From contig BRXU01000072.1 of assembly GCA_030267565.1 (NCBI GenBank), forward strand, positions 1 to 64,000: DNA of 64,000 bases. The letters are read 5' to 3'. Under the pieces are notes generated by a model, which did not search any database, had not been told where the DNA came from, and saw nothing but the letters and a program-made list of their open reading frames with translations. This document shows, piece after piece, positions 44,401 through 55,570 of this stretch (position 1 is its first letter; each line of letters begins with the position of its first letter). The stretch comes from Pleodorina starrii (Eukaryota > Chlorophyta > Chlorophyceae > Chlamydomonadales > Volvocaceae). A program made the position numbers and the translations under genes.

Positions 44401-47400
44401 GGCGGGGGCGGCGGCGGCGGTGGTGGTGGGGGCGGCGGCGGGGGCGGCGGCGGCGGTGGTGGTGGGGGCGGCGGCGGGGGCGGCGGCGGCGGTGGTGGTG
44501 GGGGCGGCGGCGGGGGCGGCGGGCGGCGGTGGTGGTGGGGGCGGCGGCGGGGGCGGCGGCGGCGGTGGTGGTGGGGGCGGCGGCGGGGGCGGCGGCGGCT
44601 GGTGGTGGTGGGGGCGGCGGCGGGGGCGGCGGCGGCGGTGGTGGTGGGGGCGGCGGCGGGGGCGGCGGCGGCGGTGGTGGTGGGGGCGGCGGCGGGGGCG
44701 GCGGCGGCGGTGGTGGTGGGGGCGGCGGCGGGGGGGCGGCGGCGGCGGTGGTGGTGGGGGCGGCGGCGGGGGCGGCGGCGGCGGTGGTGGTGGGGGGCGG
44801 CGGCGGGTGGTGGCGGGCGGCGGCGGTGGTGGGCGGCGGCGGCGGGGGCGGCGGCGGCGGTGGTGGTGGGGGCGGCGGCGGGGGCGGCGGCGGCGGTGGT
44901 GGTGGGGGCGGCGGCGGGGGCGGCGGCGGCGGTGGTGGTGGGGGCGGCGGCGGGGGGCGGCGGCGGCGGTGGTGGTGGGGGGCGGCGGCGGGGGCGGCGG
45001 CGGCGGTGGGTGGTGGGGGAGGCGGTGGGGGCGGCGGCGGCGGTGGTGGTGGGGGGGGGGGCGGCGGCGGTGGTGGTGGGGGCGGCGGCGGGGCGGCGCG
45101 GCGTGGGGGGGCGGGGGCGGCGGCGGGGGTGGCGGCGGCGGCGGGGGCGGCGGCGGCGGTGGTGGTGGGGGCGGCGGCGGGGGCGGCGGCGGCGGTGGTG
45201 GTGGGGGCGGCGGCGGGGGCGGCGGCGGCGGTGGTGGTGGGGGCGGCGGCGGGGGCGGCGGCGGCGGTGGTGGTGGGGGCGGCGGCGGGGGCGGCGGCGG
45301 CGGTGGTGGTGGGGGCGGCGGCGGGGGCGGCGGCGGCGGTGGTGGTGGGGGCGGCGGCGGGGGCGGCGGCGGCGGTGGTGGTGGGGGCGGCGGCGGGGGC
45401 GGCGGCGGCGGGTGTGGGGGCGGCGGCGGTGGGCGGCGGCGCGGCGGTCGGTGGTGGGGGGCGGCGGCGGGGGCGGCGGCGGCGGTGGTGGTGGGGGCGG
45501 CGGCGGGGGCGGCGGCGGCGGTGGTGGTGGGGGCGGCGGCGGGGGCGGCGGCGGTGGTGGTGGTGGGGGCGGCGGCGGGGGCGGCGGCGGCGGTGGTGGT
45601 GGGGGCGGCGGCGGGGGCGGCGGCGGCGGTGGTGGTGGGGGCGGCGGCGGGGGCGGCGGCGGCGGTGGTGGTGGGGGCGGCGGCGGGCTTGGTGGCGGGG
45701 GCGGCGGCGGCGGTGGTGGTGGGGGCGGCGGCGGGGGCGGCGGCGGCGGTGGTGGTGGGGCGGCGGCGGCGGTGGTGGTGGGGGCGGCGGCGGGGCGGCG
45801 GCGGCGGGGGCGGCGGCGGCGGTGGTGGTGGGGGCGGCGGCGGGGGCGGCGGCGGCGGGTGGTGGTGGGGGCGGCGGCGGGGGCGGCGGCGGCGGTGGTG
45901 GTGGGGGCGGCGGCGGGGGCGGCGGCGGCGGTGGTGGTGGGGGTGGCGGCGGGGGCGGCGGCGGCGGGGGTGGTGGGGGCGGCGGCGGGGGCGGCGGCGG
46001 CGGGGGTGGTGGGGGCGGCGGCGGGGGTGGTGGGGGCGGCGGCGGGGGCGGCGGCGGCGGCGGGGGCGGGCGGCGGTGGTGGTGGGGGCGGCGGCGGGGG
46101 CGGCGGCGGCGGTGGTGGTGGGGGCGGCGGCGGGGGCGGCGGCGGCGGTGGTGGTGGGGGCGGCGGCGGGGGCGGCGGCGGCGGTGGTGGTGGGGGCGGC
46201 GGCGGGGGCGGCGGCGGCGGTGGTGGTGGGGGCGGCGGCGGGGGCGGCGGCGGCGGTGGTGGTGGGGGCGGCGGCGGGGGCGGCGGCGGCGGTGGTGGTG
46301 GGGGCGGCGGCGGGGGCGGCGGCGGCGGTGGTGGTGGGGGCGGCGGCGGGGGGCGGCGGCGGCGGTGGTGGTGGGGGCGGCGGCGGGGGCGGCGGCGGCG
46401 GTGGTGGTGGGGGCGGCGGCGGGGGCGGCGGCGGCGGTGGTGGTGGGGGCGGCGGCGGGGGCGGCGGCGGCGGTGGTGGTGGGGGCGGCGGCGGGGGCGG
46501 CGGCGGCGGTGGGGGGGGGGGCGGCGGCGGGGGCGGCGGCGGCGGGTGTTGGGGCGGCGGCGGGGGCGGCGGCGGCGGTGGTGGTGGGGGCGGCGGCGGG
46601 GGCGGCGGCGGCGGTGGTGGTGGGGGCGGCGGCGGGGGCGGCGGCGGCGGTGGTGGTGGGGGCGGCGGCGGGGGCGGCGGCGGCGGGGGTGGTGGGGGCG
46701 GCGGAGGGGGCGGCGGCGCGGTGGTGGTGGGGGCGGCGGCGGGGGCGGCGGCGGCGGTGGTGGTGGGGGCGGCGGCGGGGGCGGCGGCGGCGGTGGTGGT
46801 GGGGGCGGCGGCGGGGGCGGCGGCGGCCGGTGGTGGTGGGGGCGGCGGCGGGGGGCGGCGGCGGCGGTGGTGGTGGGGGCGGCGGCGGGGGCGGCGGCGG
46901 CGGTGGTGGTGGGGGCGGCGGCGGGGGCGGCGGAGGCGGTGGAGGTGGCGGCGGCGGCGGGGCCGGCGGCGGCGGTGGTGGTGGGGGCGGCGGCGGTGGG
47001 GCGGCGGCGGCGGTGGTGGTGGGGGCGGCGGCGGGGGCGGCGGCGGCGGTGGTGGTGGGGGCGGCGGCGGGGGCGGCGGCGGCGGTGGTGGTGGGGGCGG
47101 CGGCGGGGGCGGCGGCGGCGGTGGTGGTGGGGGCGGCGGCGGGGGCGGCGGCGGCGGTGGTGGTGGGGGGCGGCGGCGGGGGCGGCGGCGGCGGTGGTGG
47201 TGGGGGCGGCGGCGGGGGCGGCGGCGGCGGTGGTGGTGGGGGCGGCGGCGGGGGCGGCGGCGGCGGTGGTGGTGGGGGCGGCGGCGGGGGCGGCGGCGGC
47301 GGTGGTGGTGGGGGCGGCGGCGGGGGCGGCGGCGGCGGTGGTGGTGGGGGCGGCGGCGGCGGCGGCGGCGGCGGTGGTGGTGGGGGCGGCGGCGGCGGCG

Positions 47401-50400
47401 GCGGCGGCGGTGGTGGTGGGGGCGGCGGCGGGGGCGGCGGCGGCGGTGGTGGTGGGGGCGGCGGCGGGGGCGGCGGCGGCGGTGGTGGTGGGGGCGGCGG
47501 CGGGGGCGGCGGCGGCGGTGGTGGTGGGGGCGGCGGCGGGGGCGGCGGCGGCGGTGGTGGTGGGGGCGGCGGCGGGGGCGGCGGCGGCGGTGGTGGTGGG
47601 GGCGGCGGCGGGGGCGGCGGCGGCGGGTGGTGGTGGGGGCGGCGGCGGGGGGCGGCGGCGGCGGTGGTGGTGGGGGCGGCGGCGGGGGCGGCGGCGGCGG
47701 GGGTGGCGCGGCGGGGGCGGCGGCGGGGGCGGCGGCGGCGGCGGGGGTGGTGGGGGCGGCGGCGGGGGAGGCGGGGGGGGGGGTGGTGGGGGCGGCGGCG
47801 GGGGCGGCGGCGGCGGGTGGTGGTGGGGGCGGCGGCGGGGGCGGCGGCGGCGGGTGGTGGTGGGGGCGGCGGCGGGGGCGGCGGCGGCGGGGTGGTGGTG
47901 GGGGCGGCGGCGGGGGCGGCGGCGGCGGTGGTGGTGGGGGCGGCGGCGGGGGCGGCGGCGGCGGTGGTGGTGGGGGCGGCGGCGGGGGCGGCGGCGGCGG
48001 TGGTGGTGGGGGCGGCGGCGGGGGCGGCGGCGGCGGTGGTGGTGGGGGCGGCGGCGGGGGCGGCGGCGGCGGTGGTGGTGGGGGCGGCGGCGGGGGCGGC
48101 GGCGGCGGTGGTGGTGGGGGCGGCGGCGGGGGCGGCGGCGGCGGGGGTGGGGGGGGCGGCGGCGGCGGCGGCGGCGGCGGGGGTGGTGGGGGCGGCGGCG
48201 GGGGCGGCGGCGGCGGTGGTGGTGGGGGGGCGGCGGCGGGGGCGGCGGCGGCGGTGGTGGTGGGGGCGGCGGCGGGGGCGGCGGCGGCGGTGGTGGTGGG
48301 GGCGGCGGCGGGGGCGGCGGCGGCGGTGGTGGTGGGGGCGGCGGCGGGGGCGGCGGCGGCGGTGGTGGTGGGGGCGGCGGCGGGGGCGGCGACGGCGGTG
48401 GTGGTGGGGGCGGCGGCGGGGGCGGCGGCGGCGGGGGGGGTGGGGGCGGCGGCGGGGGCGGCGGCGGCGGGGGTGGTGGGGGCGGCGGCGGGGGCGGCGG
48501 CGGCGGTGGTGGTGGGGGCGGCGGCGGGGGCGGCGGCGGCGGTGGTGGTGGGGGCGGCGGCGGGGCGGCGGCGGCGGGGGTGGTGGGGGCGGCGGCGGGG
48601 GCGGCGGCGGCGGGGGTGGTGGGGGCGGCGGCGGGGGCGGCGGCGGCGGTGGTGGTGGGGGCGGCGGCGGGGGCGGCGGCGGCGGAGGTGGTGGGGGCGG
48701 CGGCGGGGGCGGCGGCGCCGGGGGTGGTGGGGGCGGCGGCGGGGGCGGCGGCGGGGGTGGTGGTGGGGGCGGCGGCGGGGGGCGGCGGCGGCGGTGGTGG
48801 TGGGGGCGGCGGCGGGGGCGGCGGCGGCGGTGGTGGTGGGGGCGGCGGCGGGGGCGGCGGCGGCGGTGGTGGTGGGGGCGGCGGCGGGGGCGGCGGCGGC
48901 GGTGGTGGTGGGGGCGGCGGCGGGGGCGGCGGCGGCGGGGGTGGTGGGGGGCGGCGGCGGGGGCGGCGGCGGGCGGTGGTGGTGGGGGCGGCGGCGGGGG
49001 CGGCGGCGGCGGTGGTGGTGGGGGCGGCGGCGGGGGCGGCGGCGGCGGTGGTGGTGGGGGCGGCGGCGGGGGCGGCGGCGGCGGTGGTGGTGGTGGGGGC
49101 GGCGGCGGGGGCGGCGGCGGCGGTGGTGGTGGGGGCGGCGGCGGGGGCGGCGGCGGCGGTGGTGGTGGGGGCGGCGGCGGGGGCGGCGGCGGCGGTGGTG
49201 GTGGGGGCGGCGGCGGGGGCGGCGGCGGCGGTGGTGGTGGGGGCGGCGGCGGGGGCGGCGGCGGCGGTGGTGGTGGGGGCGGCGGCGGGGGCGGCGGCGG
49301 CGGTGGTGGTGGGGGCGGCGGCGGGGGCGGCGGCGGCGGTGGTGGTGGGGGCGGCGGCGGGGGCGGCGGCGGCGGTGGTGGTGGGGGCGGCGGCGGGGGC
49401 GGCGGCGGCGGTGGTGGTGGGGGCGGCGGCGGGGGCGGCGGCGGCGGTGGTGGTGGGGGCGGCGGCGGGGGCGGCGGCGGCGGTGGTGGTGGGAGGCGGC
49501 GGCGGGGGCGGCGGCGGCGGTGGTGGTGGGGCGGCGGCGGGGGCGGCGGCGGCGGTGGTGGTGGGGGCGGCGGCGGGGCCGGCGGGCGGCGGTGGTGGTG
49601 GGGGCGGGGCGGCGACGGCGGCGGCGGTGGTGGTGGGGGCGCGGCGGGGCGGCGGCGGCGGGGGTGGTGCGGGGGCGGCGGCGGGGGCGCGGCGGCGGTG
49701 GTGGTGGGGGCGGCGGCGGGGGCGGCGGCGGCGGTGGTGGGGGGCGGCGGCGGCGGCTCGTGGTGGTGGGGGCGGCGGCGGGGGGGCGGCGGCGGGGGCG
49801 GCGCGGCGTGGTGGTGGCGGCGGCGGCGGGGCCGGCGGCGGCGGTGGTGGTGGTGGCGGCGGCGGGGGCGGCGGCGGCGGTGGTGGTGGGGGGCGGCGGC
49901 GGGGGCGGCGGCGGCGGTGGTGGTGGGGGCGGCGGCGGGGCGGCGGCGGCGGCGGTGGTGGTGGGGGCGGCGGCGGGGGCGGCGGCGGCGGTGGTGGTGG
50001 GGGCGGCGGCGGGGGCGGCGGCGGCGGTGGTGGTGGGGGCGGCGGCGGGGGCGGCGGCGGCGGTGGTGGTGGCGGCGGCGGCGGGGCCGGCGGCGGCGGT
50101 GGTGGTGGTGGCGGCGGCGGGGGCGGCGGCGGCGGCGGTGGTGGGTGGGGGCGGCGGCGGGGGCGGCGGCGGCGGCGGTGGTGGTGGGGGCGGCGGCGGG
50201 GGCGGCGGCGGCGGTGGTGGTGGGGGCGGCGGCGGGGGCGGCGGCGGCGGTGGTGGTGGGGGCGGCGGCGGGGGCGGCGGCGGCGGTGGTGGTGGGGGCG
50301 GCGGCGGGGGCGGCGGCGGCGGTGGTGGTGGGGGCGGCGGCGGGGGCGGCGGCGGCGGTGGTGGTGGGGGCGGCGGCGGGGGCGGCGGCGGCGGTGGTGG

Positions 50401-51509
50401 TGGGGGCGGCGGCGGGGGCGGCGGCGGCGGTGGTGGTGGGGGCGGCGGCGGGGGCGGCGGCGGCGGTGGTGGTGGGGGCGGCGGCGGGGGCGGCGGCGGC
50501 GGTGGTGGGGGTGGGCGGCGGGGGCGGCGGCGGCGGCGGTGGTGGGGGAGGGGGCGGCGGCGGGGGCGGCGGCGGCGGTGGTGGTGGGGGCGGCGGCGGG
50601 GGCGGCGGCGGCGGTGGTGGTGGGGGCGGCGGCGGGGGCGGCGGCGGCGGTGGTGGTGGGGGCGGCGGCGGGGGCGGCGGCGGCGGTGGTGGTGGGGGCG
50701 GCGGCGGGGGCGGCGGCGGCGGTGGTGGTGGGGGCGGCGGCGGGGGCGGCGGCGGCGGTGGTGGTGGGGGCGGCGGCGGGGGCGGCGGCGGCGGTGGTGG
50801 TGGGGGCGGCGGCGGGGGCGGCGGCGGCGGTGGTGGTGGGGGCGGCGGCGGGGGCGGCGGCGGCGGTGGTGGTGGGGGCGGCGGCGGGGGCGGCGGCGGC
50901 GGTGGTGGTGGGGGCGGCGGCGGGGGCGGCGGCGGCGGTGGTGGTGGGGGCGGCGGCGGGGGCGGCGGCGGCGGTGGTGGTGGGGGCGGCGGCGGGGGCG
51001 GCGGCGGCGGTGGTGGGGGCGGCGGCGGCGGTGGTGGGGGAGGCGGCGGGGGCGGCGGTGGCGGTGGTGGGGGAGGCGGCGGGGGCGGCGGGGGCGGTGG
51101 GGAAGGCGGCCACGGGGGTGGTGGCGGTGGGGGTGGCGGCGGTGGCGGCGGTGGCGGTGGAGGTGGCGGCGGTGGTGGCGGCGGTGGAGGTGGGGGTGGA
51201 GGCGTCGGTGGGGTCGGGGTTGGAGGCGGGCTTGGGCAAGGCTCACTATTACAGGGGGGGGGGGAGGGGGGGGGGGACCTTATGTTGCGTGGAGTTTCAT
51301 GCAAGGTTAGATCGAGGTTATTATTTGTTCACTGGTATAATTCCGGGGGGGGAGAGGATTGGGGCCAAAAATATTTGGACAGCAAAGGGTTCATGCAAGG
51401 TTAGGTCGACCTGCCTGGTAGTACTTATCCCGGATTTGGTCGCGGCCAATGTTCTATGCAAGGACGAGGGACTCACCTTGGCGGTGCGGGCGGCGGGGGC
51501 GGTGGAGGC

Positions 51510-51540
<31 letters not shown>

Positions 51541-54500
51541 CGCAGGCGCAGCAAAAGGCGGGAACTGCTGCGAAGCGGGCGGGGCACGCCGGAATGCGCA
51601 CGTCGCCGGCCCAGCCGGGGATGTGCTGGTTGCTGGGGGCGCGGCTCTGCGGGCAAGGAAGCAAGGGACGTTTGAGTATTGACAAGGCAATGCATGAACC
51701 CACCACAAAAGTCAACTAGGCAACAAGACAACAAACCAGCAGAGCACAATGAACAAAACCCCCTCTTTCTTCTCCCCACAGTGACTATCGAGTATTGACC
51801 AAGCAGTTGCATGAGCCCATCCACCATATTCCCAACTAAAGGCTCCTCAGGCCCCAGCCACACCGATCCCCACGCACCCTCCTCTCCCCCCCCCCTCACC
51901 GTCATGGCCATGCGCACATACGCGTACACCGCCAGCATCCGTGGAGGTGCCCGCTGCTGCAGCGGGTCGGAGCAGTCGGGCAGCAGGTCGCCCGCTGATA
52001 CCCACGTCTGCGGATCCAGGCCGATCTTATCACTCTGTGGGTTGAAGTTGACTTGGAAGGTGTCGCCGGTGGGGCAGGCGCTGGCGTCAGACAGCGGTGC
52101 GGGGACAGCGCCGACCCGCAATGTGAAGGTCTCAGGCGAGAGGCCAAAGTAGTAGGGCTTGTTCATGACCGTTGCCACCAACAGCACCCGCTCGCCGTCC
52201 TCGTAACCCAGGCTGACGTACATGGTACCCAGTGCCAGGCTGCCGTTGGTGCTGAGGATGGGGAAGGACAGGGACGCTCCCGGGTCGGCCTGAGCGGGGG
52301 GCTGGCCCAGACACTGGCACTCGCCTGCAGGGGCGCGGCGGGGAGTTGGGTGTTCTTAAGTGTTTGATGGATTGTTTTTAGGAAGAGCTGATACAGACGG
52401 GGGGAACGAAGGCGGCGGGAACGAAGGCGGCGGGAAGGCGAGGGGATCAATTACACAGGATCGCTGACAGTGTCGTACCTCCAGGGTTGTAGACTGGCGG
52501 AGGAGGCGGGGGCGCGGGAGATGGTGGCGGGGGTGAGGGCGGTCGGGGCGAGGGTGGCGAGGGCACGCCGGGCGGCTTGGGGCAGCCCAGCGGGCAGGGG
52601 CAGCTGGCGCAGGTGACCCCCAGCTGGAGGGTGCTGATACAGGCGTTGGCGCCGCCGGCGGCGCGGTTGCCACCCCAGAGGGTCATCTGGGGACGGGGTG
52701 AAGGGCGGTGGGGCGTGAAGGATAGTGGGCTAACCGGCGCCCCAAACAAGAGTGAGCACGTTATGCGCATGAGGCAATTTTGGTTCCTGAGGTTGTTCAC
52801 ATACATTTTGACCGTCTGCCCTCCTCAACCACAGTGTGCCACCGTGTGGCCACGACAGTCATTGCCAAACCATGCAACAAACCATAGAAAGAAGGTATCC
52901 CCTCCCCGCTCCACCCCACCCCGTCCCCTCCCGGCGGCCCCCTGGTCGCACCCACCATGTTGCCCGTCGAGTCCGTGACGTTGACGGCCATGCGCGAGTA
53001 GACAGTTACGGAGTTGGCCCTTCCCCCGTCGCAGCTGGCGGCAGCTGGCACAGGCCCAACCACCACCTCCACGGTTCCGTTGACACCGCTGGCACTGTTG
53101 GGCCAGGTCGACACAGTGCTCCCAGTCGGGCAGGCGCCGGCGAGCACATTCCCGACGGGCGTCGTGACCCGGATGTTGGGCCCGGGTGCCGCGTATCTCA
53201 ATCCCGGAGACAGCGTCACAGCCAACTTGAAGTGGGTTGTGTTCACCATTGACATGGTTACACTGCCTAGGGCGGTGCCGTTGAGACTGTAGAGGCGCAC
53301 CGCGGGGTTGGCGGTGGGGTTGGGGCAGCGCAGCGTGGAAGTGGACTGCAGCAGCTGGCGCCCGGACGAGGGGAGCAGCAGGCCTGCGCGAGGTATTGAG
53401 GGGGAAGGCGTGATTGTAGTCCGAATGGAGGGGAGAGGCGGGTTCGTCAGACCCAATGTGCGTGGCTGGGGTCGGCGGCATTGGTCGGCATTGCTCGCTT
53501 CGGACAGCTTTGCACGTGCCGCTATTTGCCATAGGCATGACCGGAATGGACTAACGGAGGCCACAGCGGATGCAAGGACAGAACAATCCAGGATCAGGCG
53601 CAATATTTGGAAACGCGAACGGTAACGAGGAGATGATACACACGCACGACTCACCCTCGTCCTCGCTACCACCACCCAGGTCGCCGTCCCCCACCACATC
53701 AAGGGGGTCCTCGTCCTGCGCCGACCGAGGATGTTACCGGTGATAGGAATTTATTTTTCTAGAAGCGGCCGCTTCTAGAAAAAGCGGCCATGGACAAAAG
53801 GGACAGACGAAACAAGGGCACCAGAGCAGGTGCGCCCTAAGGGAGGTCATTGCTTCCATTGCAATCAATTGCAATCACCGCCGGAAGGGGTATTGCATCG
53901 CAAGTGTAGGCGCAATGGGCTGTAGCAGCTGCTGCTGCTGCTGTGGTGTAACGCGGCTGTGATACAATGCTGGTGGTGGAGGCGGCTGTGTTAGCCGGCT
54001 AGCATAGCCTGCATGTCGAGAGCCCGATGAGCGCAGAGGGCCGCGGTGATGGGCGGCTCACCTGTTCCTGCACAGCAGACAGCAGCTTGCGGCGGTCAGC
54101 GGAGAATTTGGACTCCGTCATCTTAGCCGCGTCCTCCAGACCCTTCCGCGGATCCTGTTCATCAAGGAAAGGGAAGGGGCAGCCCGGGCGGGTTGGAAGT
54201 GTAATACCCGGAAATACCCGAAAATCTCAACAAGTGCCTTTGCCATGTTGATTGACACGCTGTGACGTGGTATTATTGCCGCCAAGGCTACAGGGCCCGC
54301 GGCCCGACAGGTTGGCAAGCAGCAAAGCGCCGCCCAAGGCTTCCCCACCTTCTCTTCCTCCATAGGCGACCGGTAGCTACATACATAAGAGCAACACGCA
54401 GGTGCAGTGTATGTCGAAGTTTTCCGTCAAACCTCACACATCTGCTCGACACAGCTGTTCCAGTCTGCCGCCACATGCCGCCCGGGTTAGCATCTCCGCC

Positions 54501-55570
54501 CCTTCCGTCCGTACCCTGAGTCGGAAGCCCACAGATACGGTGTTGGCCTCGTCTCGTCCCTTGGATGTGACTCTGCAGCTGCTCGCTTTCGTGCGGCGCA
54601 GCATGTAGTCACACAGCGGGGTAAGACGAGTCTGCTCATACCAGGCGTCCGCATCCTCCTCAATCTCAAAGAGCATGCTGACGGATATCGAGACAATGCC
54701 GGTCTTGGTGTTGTTGGAAACAATCTGAAGGCATCAGGAAAGGCCCGCAGGAAAGATGGTGGAAGAGAAGGAAACAGGACAGAGTACCGATGCCAAGCAG
54801 CGCAATGACAACAAACCCGATGGTCACATTGTTCTCAGAAAGAGCGAGGGACAGCAGTTGCCACGCACCGCGCTGGAGCTAACCCCTCAACCTCTAGTGC
54901 CTCTAGCAGCACTGCCTAGGGACATTATTAATACAGACATGAGAATCAGTAGGGACAACATGGCACGGTACATACAATACATACAGGCAGACGGATTCTA
55001 ACTAAGCGCCCGCAGAAGGCAAAGGGACAGCAGTCGCATCGGCAGCGATAGATAGTAAACGGCACCAGGGGACGCATAGGGCCGCAACGAACCCGCCGTT
55101 CGCATCGACGTAACCGCGCCACACAGCGAATGCGACAGAAAAGAATATCTCACCGAAAAGTTTGCCTCGTCAAGAAGCTTTGCAGCCTCCTCGGCGGTCT
55201 TCCAGCCCCGGCTTGCCGTCACCGCTGCTGGAGAGTTCGCCTCGACGCCGCGGCCTGCTCCTGTATGTCAGTAAAAAAATATGTTTGACTCTTATTACTT
55301 GCATTTTTTTGCAATAATAGCGTGAGAGACCAGAAGGAAAGGACCCGAGCTGCCGGGATGCGAAGGGCACAGCTTGCACATGTCCAGCTGGGTTTCTCGC
55401 AATCCAAAGCACGCATTAGCCGATGCATGCAACAAGTTATCGCTGATGATATAATTTGTGTTGATTTTTGAAATAGTCGCAAGCTCCTTGCTTGCATGAC
55501 GGCCCGTACCATTGATGCCCGCTATCGCAAGCAGGAGCAGCGCCCAGAAGAGGGCTAATGGGCCCGCCAT
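34143..55570 (-). CDS. Gene B: giant secreted polyproline-rod glycoprotein (6,125 codons)
   Basis: Thirteen exons: 55570-55510, 55260-55154, 54724-54515, 54154-54062, 53715-53655, 53383-52956, 52686-52479, 52324-51900, 51646-51477, 51245-35362, 35254-35099, 34877-34612, 34451-34143. All junctions are GT-AG and all phases agree, so the CDS is open throughout (18,378 nt with stop). Residues 1-20 are a signal peptide (MAGPLALFWALLLLAIAG). Residues 30-157 form an alpha/beta-looking domain ('TGIVSISVSMLFEIEEDADA', 'DPRKGLEDAAKMTESKF'), and 158-178 an acidic linker. Cys-rich domain 1 is about 190-350, a Ser/Pro linker 351-386, Cys-rich domain 2 390-567, the rod 568-5,881, Cys-rich domain 3 5,883-6,056, and the tail is rich in Pro, His and Arg. 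N-glycosylation sites (NGT, NTT, NVT) cluster in domain 1. The layout resembles volvocine matrix glycoproteins such as pherophorins or sexual agglutinins, but the domains do not show the classical pherophorin signature I know. Confidence 0.85.
35365..51225 (-). repeat. Rod array of gene B: 15.9-kb single-exon polyproline array
   Basis: Exon 10 is 15,884 nt, nearly all repeat. From about 37,140 to 51,000 the predominant unit is 36 bp, coding 12 prolines (seven CCG, two CCC, three CCA). At 35,760-37,130 it is 27 bp (nine codons, with a CCT), and at 35,440-35,700 it is again 36 bp. The repeat has almost no T on the coding strand, so no stop codon arises in any frame. Numerous units deviate by one or two bases in G-runs. 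These move the proline frame into frames reading Ala4-Pro-Ala3-Pro-Thr3 or Arg/His/Pro, and back. The first and last blocks are both in the proline frame, and total length is 2 modulo 3, as the flanking intron phases require. The 5' edge (SEPCPSPPPTPTPP) and 3' edge (PPGT) match gene A. Confidence 0.9.

Noticed and set aside
35365..51225. CRISPR-like or centromeric satellite array
   Set aside because: There are no unique spacers between units, the array is a single exon with conserved borders, and the flanking exons are coding.
35220..51675. Plus-strand open frames of up to 5,443 codons over the gene B array
   Set aside because: Same reason: stop codons cannot form in this composition. No signal peptide, splice-site or domain evidence exists on the plus strand.
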